Positions 1 to 6,176 are shown, numbered from the stretch's first letter. The stretch is 8,731 bases of DNA from Propionibacteriaceae bacterium (GCA_003451975.1 DMIX01000348.1:1-8731); one strand, 5' to 3'. A program made the numbers and translations. The notes: generated by a model from the sequence alone, not told the origin.

Positions 1-404
1 GCGACAGCACCCTTGACGAACTCCACCTCATCCTTGACGTTGGCGATCGCCTGCGTCGGAGGCCCCGGTTTGGGGACCTTGGTGCCCACCAGGCCCATGA
101 CGCCTGCGAGCAGCAGCATCGCCACCCCCATCACCAGAAAACCCCAGAACAGGGCGGGCAGCAGATCCAGACCGAACCAGGCCTGGAATCCCATGGCCCA
201 TAGGAAGGCAAAAGCGCTGAACAGCACGGCGGCCGCGCTGAGGGCCAGATATCCGGCGCCGCCGAAGAGCCCGGCGATGATGCCGGCCTTGGCCGCTTCG
301 GGCTTGAGTTCTTCGGTGGCGAGCGCGATCTCGCCTCGCACGATCGTGGTGATGTCGGCCTGAATGCTCTTGATCACCTCGGCGATCTCGGTCTGCTCGG
401 CCAT
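1..404 (-). CDS. Holin-X-like (PF07332 type) two-helix membrane protein, 3' end cut by the window
   Basis: 134 codons are visible and the C-terminus lies beyond the window edge. The N-terminal 40 residues are a soluble, probably helical and mixed-charge segment (MAEQTEIAEVI...). Two strongly hydrophobic stretches follow, at about residues 41-71 and 81-106, then a Pro-rich linker (KVPKPGPPTQ) and a charged helical segment (NVKDEVEFVK). This layout matches the 'putative actinobacterial holin-X, holin superfamily III' family (PF07332), known from many actinobacterial chromosomes and usually not phage-borne; its cellular role is poorly established. The ATG at 402-404 is preceded by AAGGGAAG about 4 nt upstream, a fair ribosome-binding site. 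The methyltransferase-like gene lies upstream on the same strand, 81 bp away, so the two may be co-transcribed or this gene may use its own promoter. The topology is seen directly; family membership is by recognition; any lytic role is unlikely in this setting. Confidence 0.75.
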   Translation of the reverse strand, partial: MAEQTEIAEVIKSIQADITTIVRGEIALATEELKPEAAKAGIIAGLFGGAGYLALSAAAVLFSAFAFLWAMGFQAWFGLDLLPALFWGFLVMGVAMLLLAGVMGLVGTKVPKPGPPTQAIANVKDEVEFVKGAV

Positions 405-431
405 GATCTTCCCTTCAGTGGCGTGAATGCC

Positions 432-437
432 AGCCTA
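432..437 (-). promoter_or_regulatory. Possible -10 element for the holin-X-like gene
   Basis: On the minus strand the hexamer TAGGCT fits the TANNNT -10 pattern common in GC-rich actinobacteria. It would place a transcript start about 20 nt before the ATG at 404, leaving room for the AAGGGAAG ribosome-binding site. No convincing -35 is seen 16-18 bp upstream. This is inference only. Confidence 0.3.
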
Positions 438-485
438 ACGCCGGGCCGGCAGCGGTGACTGCACGTGTGTCGGTTGTGATGAGGC

Positions 486-1241
486 CTACAGCTTGATGCT
501 GATGCCGTCGCCGGGCAGATGAAGCTGACTGGTGAACTCGCTGTGGTCGGCGGCGGCCCGCCAGCACTGCATCGCATAGGGCAATGTCAACGGCTCAGGA
601 TGGCGGGCCGAGGAGTCATAGATCGCACCGACCTGTGCCAACAGCCGCGCCGATGCCTGCGCGCTCAGCCCCGCCAAAGTGGGGGTGCTGGAGACCATCT
701 GGAGCATACCGTCGCGGGTGATCGGCACCCAGGTGCGGAAATTGCGCGCCTGGACATCGGGGAAGTAGCAGCAGCCGTCGAGTTCGGCCACGGCGGCCCG
801 CGGAGTGGCCGTCATCAGTTCCGGGTCGTAAGCCTGCAGCACTTCAGCCAGCCGCCGCACCCACGGGACGCTGTCGTCGCGAGCGGCGTGGATCAGGGCC
901 AGATGTCCGCCGCCGCGCAAGACCCGGGCGCATTCCGAGCGTGCCGGCTCGGGTTCGAGGGCCGCGAAGCCGCCACTGATCAAGACGGTATCGAAACTCC
1001 CCGGATTGAACGGCAGCGCGGACGGATCGGCCAGCACCACCCACAGATCGCCCCAACGCCGGTGCAGCGCGACAGCCCGGTCGTAGTCGGCTTCGGCCAC
1101 CATCACCGCAGCGCCTCTGCCGATCAGACGGCTGAGGATGGCGCCGGACACGGAACCAATGACCAGGACCCGGGCCCACGGCTCGGGGACCAGCCATTCA
1201 AGGGCGGCCGTAGGAAAGCTGCCACCGCTGCCGGAGGTCAT
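486..1241 (-). CDS. Class I SAM-dependent methyltransferase-like protein with degenerate SAM loop
   Basis: 251 residues with a Rossmann-type methyltransferase layout. The motif I position is VLVIGSVSG (about residues 25-33), an acidic residue ends the second strand (AVMVAE, Glu50), ADPSALPF (71-78) matches the usual A(D)xxxLPF segment, FDTVLISGGFAAL (83-95) is the post-I strand, and ARVLRGGGHLAL (105-115) matches the RVLRPGG turn of Methyltransf_11 proteins. The C-terminal half carries FRTWVPITRDGMLQMVSSTP, which resembles the substrate-side segment of many actinobacterial UbiE-like methyltransferases. The expected acidic-GxGxG loop is altered to I-G-S-V-S-G, so SAM binding may be weakened or the protein may be non-catalytic. 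Substrate unknown. The ATG at 1239-1241 lacks a clear ribosome-binding site but sits 6 nt after a -10-like TACTAT, suggesting a leaderless transcript. It is divergent from the dehydrogenase gene. Confidence 0.8.
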   Translation of the reverse strand: MTSGSGGSFPTAALEWLVPEPWARVLVIGSVSGAILSRLIGRGAAVMVAEADYDRAVALHRRWGDLWVVLADPSALPFNPGSFDTVLISGGFAALEPEPARSECARVLRGGGHLALIHAARDDSVPWVRRLAEVLQAYDPELMTATPRAAVAELDGCCYFPDVQARNFRTWVPITRDGMLQMVSSTPTLAGLSAQASARLLAQVGAIYDSSARHPEPLTLPYAMQCWRAAADHSEFTSQLHLPGDGISIKL

Positions 1242-1247
1242 GGACCG

Positions 1248-1253
1248 ATAGTA
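1248..1253 (-). promoter_or_regulatory. -10-like element suggesting leaderless expression of the methyltransferase-like gene
   Basis: Minus-strand TACTAT (TANNNT class) ends 6 nt before the ATG at 1241. That is the spacing expected when transcription starts on or next to the start codon. The absence of a Shine-Dalgarno sequence before this ATG agrees. Leaderless mRNAs are common in actinobacteria. The -35 region is weak. Confidence 0.4.
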
Positions 1254-1312
1254 GGTGGCGCGTCGAGCGGTGCGACGCAGGAAACACCCGACGTCGGCCG
1301 ATCCCGCTACCT

Positions 1313-1332
1313 GCTACCTGCGGGGCAGTAGC
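1313..1332. repeat. Short inverted repeat before the dehydrogenase gene
   Basis: The left arm GCTACCTGC (1313-1321) and the right arm GCAGTAGC (1325-1332) are complementary apart from one bulged C, with a GGG centre. The site lies in the divergent gap between the methyltransferase-like gene and the dehydrogenase, and overlaps a TAGCGT hexamer (1329-1334) that could be a -10. It could be an operator or a 5'-leader hairpin. A preceding CTACCTG repeat makes a short tandem with its left arm. Confidence 0.3.
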
Positions 1333-1359
1333 GTGGATGTGGTCTACGGAAGGTCAGCT

Positions 1360-2184
1360 ATGAGTGGGCGGACGATCATCATCACCGGTGCCAGTGACGG
1401 CGTCGGAGCTGCAGCAGTTCGACGCCTGACTGCGCTGGGGGAGCGGGTCGTGCTGGTGGGACGTGACCCGGTCAAGACGGCGGCCGTGGCGACCGAAGTG
1501 GGGCGTCCCTACCATGTGGCGGACTTCGCGTCGTTGCGTCAGGTGCGGGCGTTGGCGTCCGAGCTGAACCAGGCCTATTCGCACATCGACGTGCTGGCCA
1601 ACAATGCCGGCGGCATCATGGGGGCTCGAACCGTCACCGAGGACGGTCATGAACTGACTTTCCAGGTGAACCACCTTGCCGGTTTCCTGCTCACCTATCT
1701 GTTGATGGACACCCTGCTGACATCACGAGCCCGCGTGATTCAGACGTCGAGCGTGGCGGCGCAGTCCATCGCGCGGCCCGACCTGGACGATGTCGACGCC
1801 GAGCACGGCTACAGTGCGCCCATCGCCTACGGCAACAGCAAGTTGTTCAACATCTTGTTCACCCGTGAGTTGCACCGACGCTATGGCAAGCAGGGCCTGT
1901 CGGCGGCGGCTTTCCATCCCGGTGTGGTGGCGTCGAACTTCGCCAGCGGTGGTCCAGGGTTCATGCGGGTCTTCTACAACAATCCGGTGTCCAAGAAGTT
2001 GATGGTCAGCTCCGAGCAGGGCAGCGATCAACTGGTGTGGCTAGCAGCAGGAACTCCCGGGACGGATTGGTCCTCTGGCGGCTATTACGACAGGCGCAGA
2101 CTTCAGCAGCGCTACGACACCCCGCGCTTCGATGCCATGGCTGAACGGCTGTGGGAGCTTTCGGAGGGATTCATCGCGGCCTGA
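1360..2184 (+). CDS. Short-chain dehydrogenase/reductase (SDR), retinol-dehydrogenase-like
   Basis: 274 residues, a normal classical or atypical SDR length. The cofactor loop is TGASDGVG (residues 9-16, TGxxxGxG). R35 follows the second strand (VVLVGRD), which usually means NADP(H) preference. D55 in the VADF segment contacts adenine in relatives, and NNAG is at 81-84. The active site is N104 (QVNHLAGF), Ser130/131 (IQTSSVAA) and Y157xxxK161 (YGNSK). The segment HPGVVASNFA (186-195) is the usual PG motif after the active site. The spacing between the catalytic Ser and Tyr, and the overall pattern, resemble the retinol dehydrogenase/WW-domain oxidoreductase-like group, which acts on diverse alcohols and ketones; the substrate here is unknown. 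The start at 1360 is chosen because GGAAGG (1348-1353) sits 6 nt upstream. An in-frame start at 1255 would add a basic, unconserved 35-residue tail. It is transcribed towards the Tad cluster but separated from it by 146 bp. Confidence 0.9.
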   Translation: MSGRTIIITGASDGVGAAAVRRLTALGERVVLVGRDPVKTAAVATEVGRPYHVADFASLRQVRALASELNQAYSHIDVLANNAGGIMGARTVTEDGHELTFQVNHLAGFLLTYLLMDTLLTSRARVIQTSSVAAQSIARPDLDDVDAEHGYSAPIAYGNSKLFNILFTRELHRRYGKQGLSAAAFHPGVVASNFASGGPGFMRVFYNNPVSKKLMVSSEQGSDQLVWLAAGTPGTDWSSGGYYDRRRLQQRYDTPRFDAMAERLWELSEGFIAA

Positions 2185-2271
2185 TCAAGCCGTCGGCTCG
2201 CTACCGTCCACTGAGCAGGCCGGTCGACGTCGGCGCACGCCGTGTCGCCGGGCCCAGGGATTCCTTCTCGG

Positions 2272-2280
2272 TTGTCCACA
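2272..2280 (+). promoter_or_regulatory. DnaA-box-like 9-mer upstream of ssd
   Basis: TTGTCCACA is an exact match to the DnaA box form typical of GC-rich actinobacteria (TTRTCCACA class). It is located in the 146-bp intergenic region 51 bp before the ssd start. The remainder of that gap shows GC-rich short inverted repeats, such as CGGCG-CA-CGCCG at 2231-2242, and no classical T-tailed terminator. The match is seen directly; binding by DnaA is inference. Confidence 0.4.
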
Positions 2281-2299
2281 GCTTTGATTTCGGCTGACT

Positions 2300-2316
2300 C
2301 ATCGACCCGGTCGATG
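2300..2316. repeat. Inverted repeat (operator-like) directly before the ssd ribosome-binding site
   Basis: Perfect 7-bp arms CATCGAC and GTCGATG surround a CCG centre, ending 2 nt before the GAGGG ribosome-binding site of ssd. It could bind a dimeric regulator over the promoter or leader of the Tad cluster, or fold in the mRNA next to the ribosome-binding site. No regulator family can be named. Confidence 0.4.
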
Positions 2317-2330
2317 CCGAGGGTGTGGGC

Positions 2331-3398
2331 ATGGCACAACTGAGTCCGAGTGGTCCAGTGCTGGTGGTTGCGCGGCCCGGAGACACCCAGGACGCGATTC
2401 TGACAGCGGTAGCGGCCCAGCAGGTGGAAGCCGAGGTGATCAGCGATCTTGAACAGCTCGCCGCACCTTGGCGAACGGCTGCTGCGGTGCTGATTGACGC
2501 TGACCAGGCAGAACGAGTGGCGACCCGAGCCTTGCCTCACCGCAGCGCGGTTTATGTGGTGGGGCAGGATCCTGCGCTGCTTGCAACCTGGTCGGCGCCG
2601 CTGTCGGCGCGGGTGATCCGGCTGCCGGAGGGGGCCGCCTGGCTGGGAACGGTGCTCGGTGAAGGTAGCTCACAACGCCGAGCCCCGGTGGTGGCGGCCA
2701 TCGGAGGTAGCGGTGGAGTGGGCGCTTCGACCTTGGCCGTCGCGATGGCTCAGTTGAGTGCTGCCCGAGCCCCCCTCGGTGCAGCACTGGTCGATGCCGA
2801 CCCTTTCGGGGGCGGCATCGACTTGCTGTTGGGAGCCGAAGGGGTGCCCGGCTGGCGGTGGCCGCGGCTGAACTCGGCGTCCGGCCAGCTCGGCGATCTG
2901 CGCAGCTATCTTCCGGTGATCGACAAGGTTTCCGTGGTGTCCATGGCGCGGGGCGAACCGTTGGATCTGGCCCGCGAGCCGTTGGCCGCCATCGTCAATG
3001 CGCTGGCCGGCTGGCACTCGCTGGTGGTGCTTGATCCGGGAAGGGCGGAGATCTCGGTGCGGGAGGCGGTGAGGCTGTCGAGCGTTCAGTTGGTGGTGGT
3101 GGCGGCAGGGGTGCGCGCAGTGGCGGCGGCTCGACAGTTGATGGCAGCCCACGATCTCACCGAAGCCCAGCTCGTGGTTCGCCCGGTCAAGGGTGGACTT
3201 CCGACCGGCCTGGTGGCTGACGCTTTGAAACGTCCGGTGCTGGCAGAACTTCCCGCCGATGGCGCTCTGCCTGGCGCCGCCGAGGGCGGAGTGGCCCCGC
3301 TGTCGGCAGCAGGGCGTCGCTATCGACGCGCGGTGGCGGCCCTGATCGACGAACTCGGCGCCCATCACAGCATCGAGCGACGGGCCATCGATGCGTGA
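2331..3398 (+). CDS. ssd: Ssd / CpaE-like (TadZ-type) septum-site and pilus-localisation protein
   Basis: 355 residues. Residues 1-105 form a degenerate receiver-like domain (VLVVARPGD at 10-18, VLIDADQA at 53-60). From about 119 there is a MinD/ParA-like fold: loop IGGSGGVGAST (124-134), the switch segment VDADPFGGGID (154-164), and a Walker-B-like strand LVVLDPG (231-237). This matches the actinobacterial CpaE homologue family of the helicase/secretion neighborhood (TIGR03815), including Rv3660c (Ssd), whose overproduction in mycobacteria affects septation. In Tad systems the TadZ/CpaE protein marks the polar site of pilus assembly. Oddity: both lysines of the deviant Walker A (pattern KGGxGKT) are replaced, by S127 and A132. 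The ATG at 2331 is preceded by GAGGG at 2319-2323 with a 7-nt spacing; an in-frame GTG at 2325 is too close to that site. It is first in the Tad chain and overlaps tadA by 8 nt. Confidence 0.88.
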   Translation: MAQLSPSGPVLVVARPGDTQDAILTAVAAQQVEAEVISDLEQLAAPWRTAAAVLIDADQAERVATRALPHRSAVYVVGQDPALLATWSAPLSARVIRLPEGAAWLGTVLGEGSSQRRAPVVAAIGGSGGVGASTLAVAMAQLSAARAPLGAALVDADPFGGGIDLLLGAEGVPGWRWPRLNSASGQLGDLRSYLPVIDKVSVVSMARGEPLDLAREPLAAIVNALAGWHSLVVLDPGRAEISVREAVRLSSVQLVVVAAGVRAVAAARQLMAAHDLTEAQLVVRPVKGGLPTGLVADALKRPVLAELPADGALPGAAEGGVAPLSAAGRRYRRAVAALIDELGAHHSIERRAIDA

Positions 3399-4536
3399 GA
3401 CCGATCTGGAGGCGGTGCGCGACCACCTGGCCCGGCAAGGGCTTGCGGTCGGACCGATCGAGGTGGCCGGTGCTCTGAGAACTCTGGGCCTGCTGGTTTC
3501 CGATGCGTCCGTGCGCCAGGTGGTCGCCCGCTTGCGCCAGGACAGCACCGGTGCCGGGGTGCTGCAGCCCTTGGTCGAACTGCCCGGCGTCACTGATGTT
3601 CTGGTGAACGCCCCCGATGAGGTCTATCTCGACCGTGGCGCAGGTTTGGAACCGGCCTCGGTTCGCTTCGCCGACGACGCCGAGGTGCGACGCCTCGCCA
3701 CCCGGTTGGCGGCATCAGTGGGACGCCGACTCGACGACGGTTCCCCGTTCGTCGATGCCCGGTTGCCCGACGGAGTGCGAGTCCATGCCGTGCTGGGCTG
3801 CGTTGCCGAAGCTGGTACCTGCCTGTCGTTGCGCATCCCGAATCGCCGACGGTTCAGTCTGGCCGATTGGGTGGTGAACGCCAGCATGAGTACCGACGCC
3901 GCCGAACTGCTGGCCGGTCTGGTAGCACGGCGGCGGGCTTTCCTCATCTCCGGAGGCACCGGTTCGGGAAAGACCACGCTGCTGGCGGCCATGCTGGCGA
4001 TGGTGCCGCCGAGCGAACGCATCGTGATCGCCGAGGACTCCCGCGAACTACAGCCCGACCATCCGCACTGTGTGCGTCTGGAGGCGCGACCGGCGAACAC
4101 CGAGGGGCGCGGCGCGATCACCCTCACCGACCTGGTTCGCCAGTCGCTGCGGATGCGCCCGGACCGGCTGGTGGTCGGCGAGGTCCGCGGCGCCGAACTA
4201 GCTGATCTGCTCAGTGCGATGAATATCGGCCACGAAGGCGGCTGTGGCACGGTGCACGCCAACTCCGCTGCCGATGTGCCCGCCCGCCTGGAAGCGCTCG
4301 GTGCGCTCGCCGGGCTGGGACGCGACGCGTTGCACGCCCAGTTGGCTTCGGCGATCCAGGTGCTGATCCATGTGACCAGGCGGGCTGATGGCCGCCGCTG
4401 GTTGTCCGAGATCAGCCTGCTCGCCGCCGATGAAGCCAGCGGCCGCTGTCGAACGGTGCCGGGGCTGCGGTTCAGCGACACCGGTGTCGAGGAAGGCCCG
4501 GGTGCGTCACAACTCCTGAGCTGGGCGCAGCCGTGA
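3391..4536 (+). CDS. tadA: TadA-type secretion/pilus assembly ATPase (VirB11/GspE family)
   Basis: 381 residues, cytoplasmic. The N-terminal part (to about residue 170) contains the all-alpha start and the N2-like domain (VTDVLVNAPDEVYLDRG, then the Arg-rich RIPNRRRFSL before the linker). The RecA-like motor follows: Walker A GGTGSGKTT (188-196), Asp-box EDSRELQ, the LRMRPDRLVVGEVRGAE segment with Walker B Glu264, and the His-box GHEGGCGTVHANS (H281, H289). All catalytic motifs are intact, so this should be an active hexameric ATPase powering pilus polymerisation through TadB/TadC. It corresponds to the helicase/secretion neighborhood ATPase family (TIGR03819; Rv3659c). The ATG lies inside the end of ssd (ATGCGTGA) and its stop overlaps the GTG of tadB (GTGA), which implies translational coupling. 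Only one ATPase is present, so extension and any retraction would share it, as in other Tad systems. Confidence 0.93.
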   Translation: MRETDLEAVRDHLARQGLAVGPIEVAGALRTLGLLVSDASVRQVVARLRQDSTGAGVLQPLVELPGVTDVLVNAPDEVYLDRGAGLEPASVRFADDAEVRRLATRLAASVGRRLDDGSPFVDARLPDGVRVHAVLGCVAEAGTCLSLRIPNRRRFSLADWVVNASMSTDAAELLAGLVARRRAFLISGGTGSGKTTLLAAMLAMVPPSERIVIAEDSRELQPDHPHCVRLEARPANTEGRGAITLTDLVRQSLRMRPDRLVVGEVRGAELADLLSAMNIGHEGGCGTVHANSAADVPARLEALGALAGLGRDALHAQLASAIQVLIHVTRRADGRRWLSEISLLAADEASGRCRTVPGLRFSDTGVEEGPGASQLLSWAQP

Positions 4537-5336
4537 CGATCGTGGCAGCCGCCTGCCTGGTGGCTGCGGTGTTTCTGATGCGACCCGCCGCGCCTCGGTG
4601 GCGGCTGGCACGGTTGCAGCCCCGACCTCAGCAGCGCAGCGGGCCTCGGCGGCGCCAGCTCTGGTGGCCGCCAACCCTGGTTGTCCTGGCGACCTCGGTG
4701 GGACTTCTCCTGGGTGGTACGGCCGGAGCCAGTGTCGCGTTCAGTGTCGCGTTGGTCGTTGGCACCGTGCTCAACCTGGTGCTGAGGCAGCGGCGCCAGC
4801 ATCGTGCCTGGCAGCGCGCCGAATCGATTGCCGAATCAAGCCAACTGCTGGCCGGGCTGTTGCGGGTGGGTCATGTTCCGGGCAGTGCGCTGCGTCTGGC
4901 AAGCGCCGAAACCGACGTCTTCGCCGAGGCGACGGCAGCCCAGCGCGTTGGCGGATCGCTGACGGCAACCTGGCGGCGGCAGAGCCTCGAACCGGGCAGT
5001 GAGGGCTTGGCAGAGTTGGCAGCGGCCTGGCAGGTCTGTGAAGGCAGCGGTGCTTCGCTGACCGATACCCTCGACGCCCTGGCCGACCACTTGGATAGCG
5101 TTCGTCGCCTGGATCGCGTGGTCGCGGCGGAATTGTCGGCGCCCAAAGCGACCGGGCGCATGCTGGCCGCTTTGCCCTTCGCCGGGCTGGCCTTGGGGTT
5201 CGCCGTCGGTGGGGATCCCGTCGCCTTTCTGATCGGATCGCCCGTCGGTCAGCTGTGTTTGGTGACCGGGGTCGCCCTTGCCTGCGCCGGGGTGTGGTGG
5301 ATGGAACGCATCGCCAGATCGGCGGGCAACCCATGA
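4533..5336 (+). CDS. tadB: TadB-like inner-membrane platform protein (T2SSF domain)
   Basis: 267 residues, GTG start within a GTGA overlap with tadA. Hydrophobic segments lie at 2-16 and 48-84, and there is a C-terminal pair at about 209-226 and 239-256. Between them is a soluble helical region (about 90-205) of the type II secretion F domain, with AESIAESSQLLAGLLRVG, a long helix-rich stretch, and WQVCEGSGASLTDTLDALADHLDS, the usual 'GxxLxxaL' turn of T2SSF proteins. This fits the TadB family (Rv3658c position). With TadC it forms the membrane platform that TadA drives. The gene lies between tadA and tadC with 4-nt overlaps on both sides, which fixes the start at 4533 even without a strong ribosome-binding site. 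The family is divergent in sequence, so the assignment rests on topology plus position. Confidence 0.88.
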   Translation: MTIVAAACLVAAVFLMRPAAPRWRLARLQPRPQQRSGPRRRQLWWPPTLVVLATSVGLLLGGTAGASVAFSVALVVGTVLNLVLRQRRQHRAWQRAESIAESSQLLAGLLRVGHVPGSALRLASAETDVFAEATAAQRVGGSLTATWRRQSLEPGSEGLAELAAAWQVCEGSGASLTDTLDALADHLDSVRRLDRVVAAELSAPKATGRMLAALPFAGLALGFAVGGDPVAFLIGSPVGQLCLVTGVALACAGVWWMERIARSAGNP

Positions 5337-6046
5337 TCGCCGTCGTCATCGCAGCACTGAGTAGTGGATTGGCCGTGCTCGCCGCCTGGCCACCGACTGC
5401 TTCGCGCCTGTTGACCACGGCCGACTCCGGAGTCGAGGCTCCGCGAACCCAGCGTCGCAGCGCCATGGCGCTCGTCACCGGGGTGGCCGCAGCGTTGGCT
5501 ACCGTCGTGTCTGGATGGTGGTCGTTGGTGATCGGAGCCTTCGCTGCTGTGGTCGCGGCCGTGGTGCTTCGCGCTGGTGATCGGGCGGCGCTGGCTCGGC
5601 GCCAGGAGAAGCTGCGGGCAGCCTTGCCCCAGACCTGTGATCTGCTGGTGGTCTGTCTGGAAGCGGGGTTGCCGGCGCGTGGAGCTGCTGCGACCGTTGC
5701 GCGCGCTGTGCCCGAGCCGATGGCTGCCGTGCTCGCTGAGACCGTTGCCAAGACCGAGCTCGGGGTGGACGAGTACCGAGCCTGGCAGGATCTGGCGGCC
5801 GACACGGCGCTGGCCGGCCTGGGCCGAGAGCTCGGACGGGGGGCGGCCACCGGCATGTCGCTGAGTGCCCGGTTGCGGGTGCTGGCAGCCGACACTCGCA
5901 AGGCCCGAGCCGCCGAAGCCGAGACTCGTGCCAAGCGGGTGGGGGTGCGCTCGGTGCTGCCACTGATGCTGTGCTTCCTGCCGGCCTTCGTGCTGCTGGG
6001 CCTGGTGCCGATCCTGGGCGGGATGCTGGGCGGCCTGTTCGGCTGA
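5333..6046 (+). CDS. tadC: TadC-like inner-membrane platform protein (T2SSF domain)
   Basis: 237 residues. The ATG overlaps the tadB stop (ATGA), so the more upstream in-frame start at 5255, inside tadB, is rejected. Hydrophobic segments occur at 1-19, 45-79 and 205-235, the last ending the protein in a Gly-rich tail (ILGGMLGGLFG). The central soluble part (about 84-200) has the T2SSF pattern: LPQTCDLLVVCLEAGLPARGAAATVARAVPEP, then LAGLGRELGRGAATGMSLSARLRVLAADTR, with the conserved helical-hairpin glycines, and a basic run AETRAKRVGVRSVLP leading into the last membrane segment. That ending is typical of TadC. It partners TadB and TadA at the membrane. It is the last gene of the ssd-tadABC chain; a 130-bp gap with a stem-loop follows before the pilin gene. 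It corresponds in order to Rv3657c. Confidence 0.87.
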   Translation: MIAVVIAALSSGLAVLAAWPPTASRLLTTADSGVEAPRTQRRSAMALVTGVAAALATVVSGWWSLVIGAFAAVVAAVVLRAGDRAALARRQEKLRAALPQTCDLLVVCLEAGLPARGAAATVARAVPEPMAAVLAETVAKTELGVDEYRAWQDLAADTALAGLGRELGRGAATGMSLSARLRVLAADTRKARAAEAETRAKRVGVRSVLPLMLCFLPAFVLLGLVPILGGMLGGLFG

Positions 6047-6082
6047 GGTCAGGATCCACCCCGTTTCCAAGCGCCGATTCGG

Positions 6083-6091
6083 CTATCCACA
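6083..6091 (+). promoter_or_regulatory. DnaA-box-like 9-mer (one mismatch) upstream of flp
   Basis: CTATCCACA differs from the classical DnaA box TTATCCACA only at the first base. It lies in the tadC-flp gap, 85 bp before the flp start. It is notable mainly because a perfect TTGTCCACA occurs in the other noncoding leader of the same cluster. Alone it would be weak evidence. Confidence 0.25.
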
Positions 6092-6098
6092 GATGCGC

Positions 6099-6140
6099 CC
6101 CTCAGTGAAGCCACCGGCGGCGGCCTACCGAAGCTGAGGG
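6099..6140 (+). promoter_or_regulatory. Stem-loop in the tadC-flp intergenic region
   Basis: CCCTCAG (6099-6105) and CTGAGGG (6134-6140) are perfect 7-bp complementary arms. They enclose 28 nt that can pair further internally (GCC.CCG against CGG.GGC around 6110-6124). No T-run follows, so it is not a classical intrinsic terminator. It may be an attenuator, an mRNA 5'-end stabiliser or processing site that lets pilin mRNA outnumber platform mRNA, or an operator. No good -10/-35 pair for flp was recognised in the gap. Confidence 0.35.
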
Positions 6141-6164
6141 TGCGTTCGAGCGGACGCAACAACG

Positions 6165-6171
6165 AAAGGAG
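6165..6171 (+). promoter_or_regulatory. Strong ribosome-binding site of flp
   Basis: AAAGGAG lies 5 nt before the ATG at 6177 and is the strongest Shine-Dalgarno in the window, as expected for an abundant pilin. It also excludes the in-frame GTG at 6171, which lies within this site. Confidence 0.75.
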
Positions 6172-6176
6172 TGGCA

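Noticed and set aside
1..404. Holin-like gene as evidence of a prophage
   Set aside because: PF07332-type proteins are common chromosomal membrane proteins in actinobacteria, and no lysin, structural phage gene or integrase is nearby.
440..450. GCCGG-G-CCGGC palindrome between the methyltransferase-like and holin-X-like genes
   Set aside because: A one-base centre cannot form a stable full hairpin loop, there is no T-run, and the sequence is low in information in GC-rich DNA.
519..1331. Plus-strand open frame opposite the methyltransferase-like gene
   Set aside because: Gln/Arg/Gly-rich composition and no domain; the opposite strand encodes a recognisable methyltransferase-like fold with hydrophobic core strands.
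2185..2260. Possible terminator after the dehydrogenase gene (AGCCG-T-CGGCT and CGGCG-CA-CGCCG repeats)
   Set aside because: Arms are only 5 bp, loops are 1-2 nt and no T-run follows; such repeats are common by chance in GC-rich DNA.
2314..2343. Nine-codon upstream reading frame overlapping the ssd start
   Set aside because: Its ATG is part of the inverted repeat and lacks a ribosome-binding site; such short frames are expected by chance.
3624..4802. Long minus-strand open frame opposite tadA (392 codons)
   Set aside because: It is composed of Arg/Ser/Pro-rich low-complexity sequence typical of the antisense of high-GC genes, and it lies opposite a TadA with all catalytic motifs.
4771..5934. 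Long minus-strand open frame opposite tadB/tadC (387 codons)
   Set aside because: Ala/Arg/Ser-rich shadow frame with no recognisable domain; the plus strand has two overlapping, well-placed platform genes.
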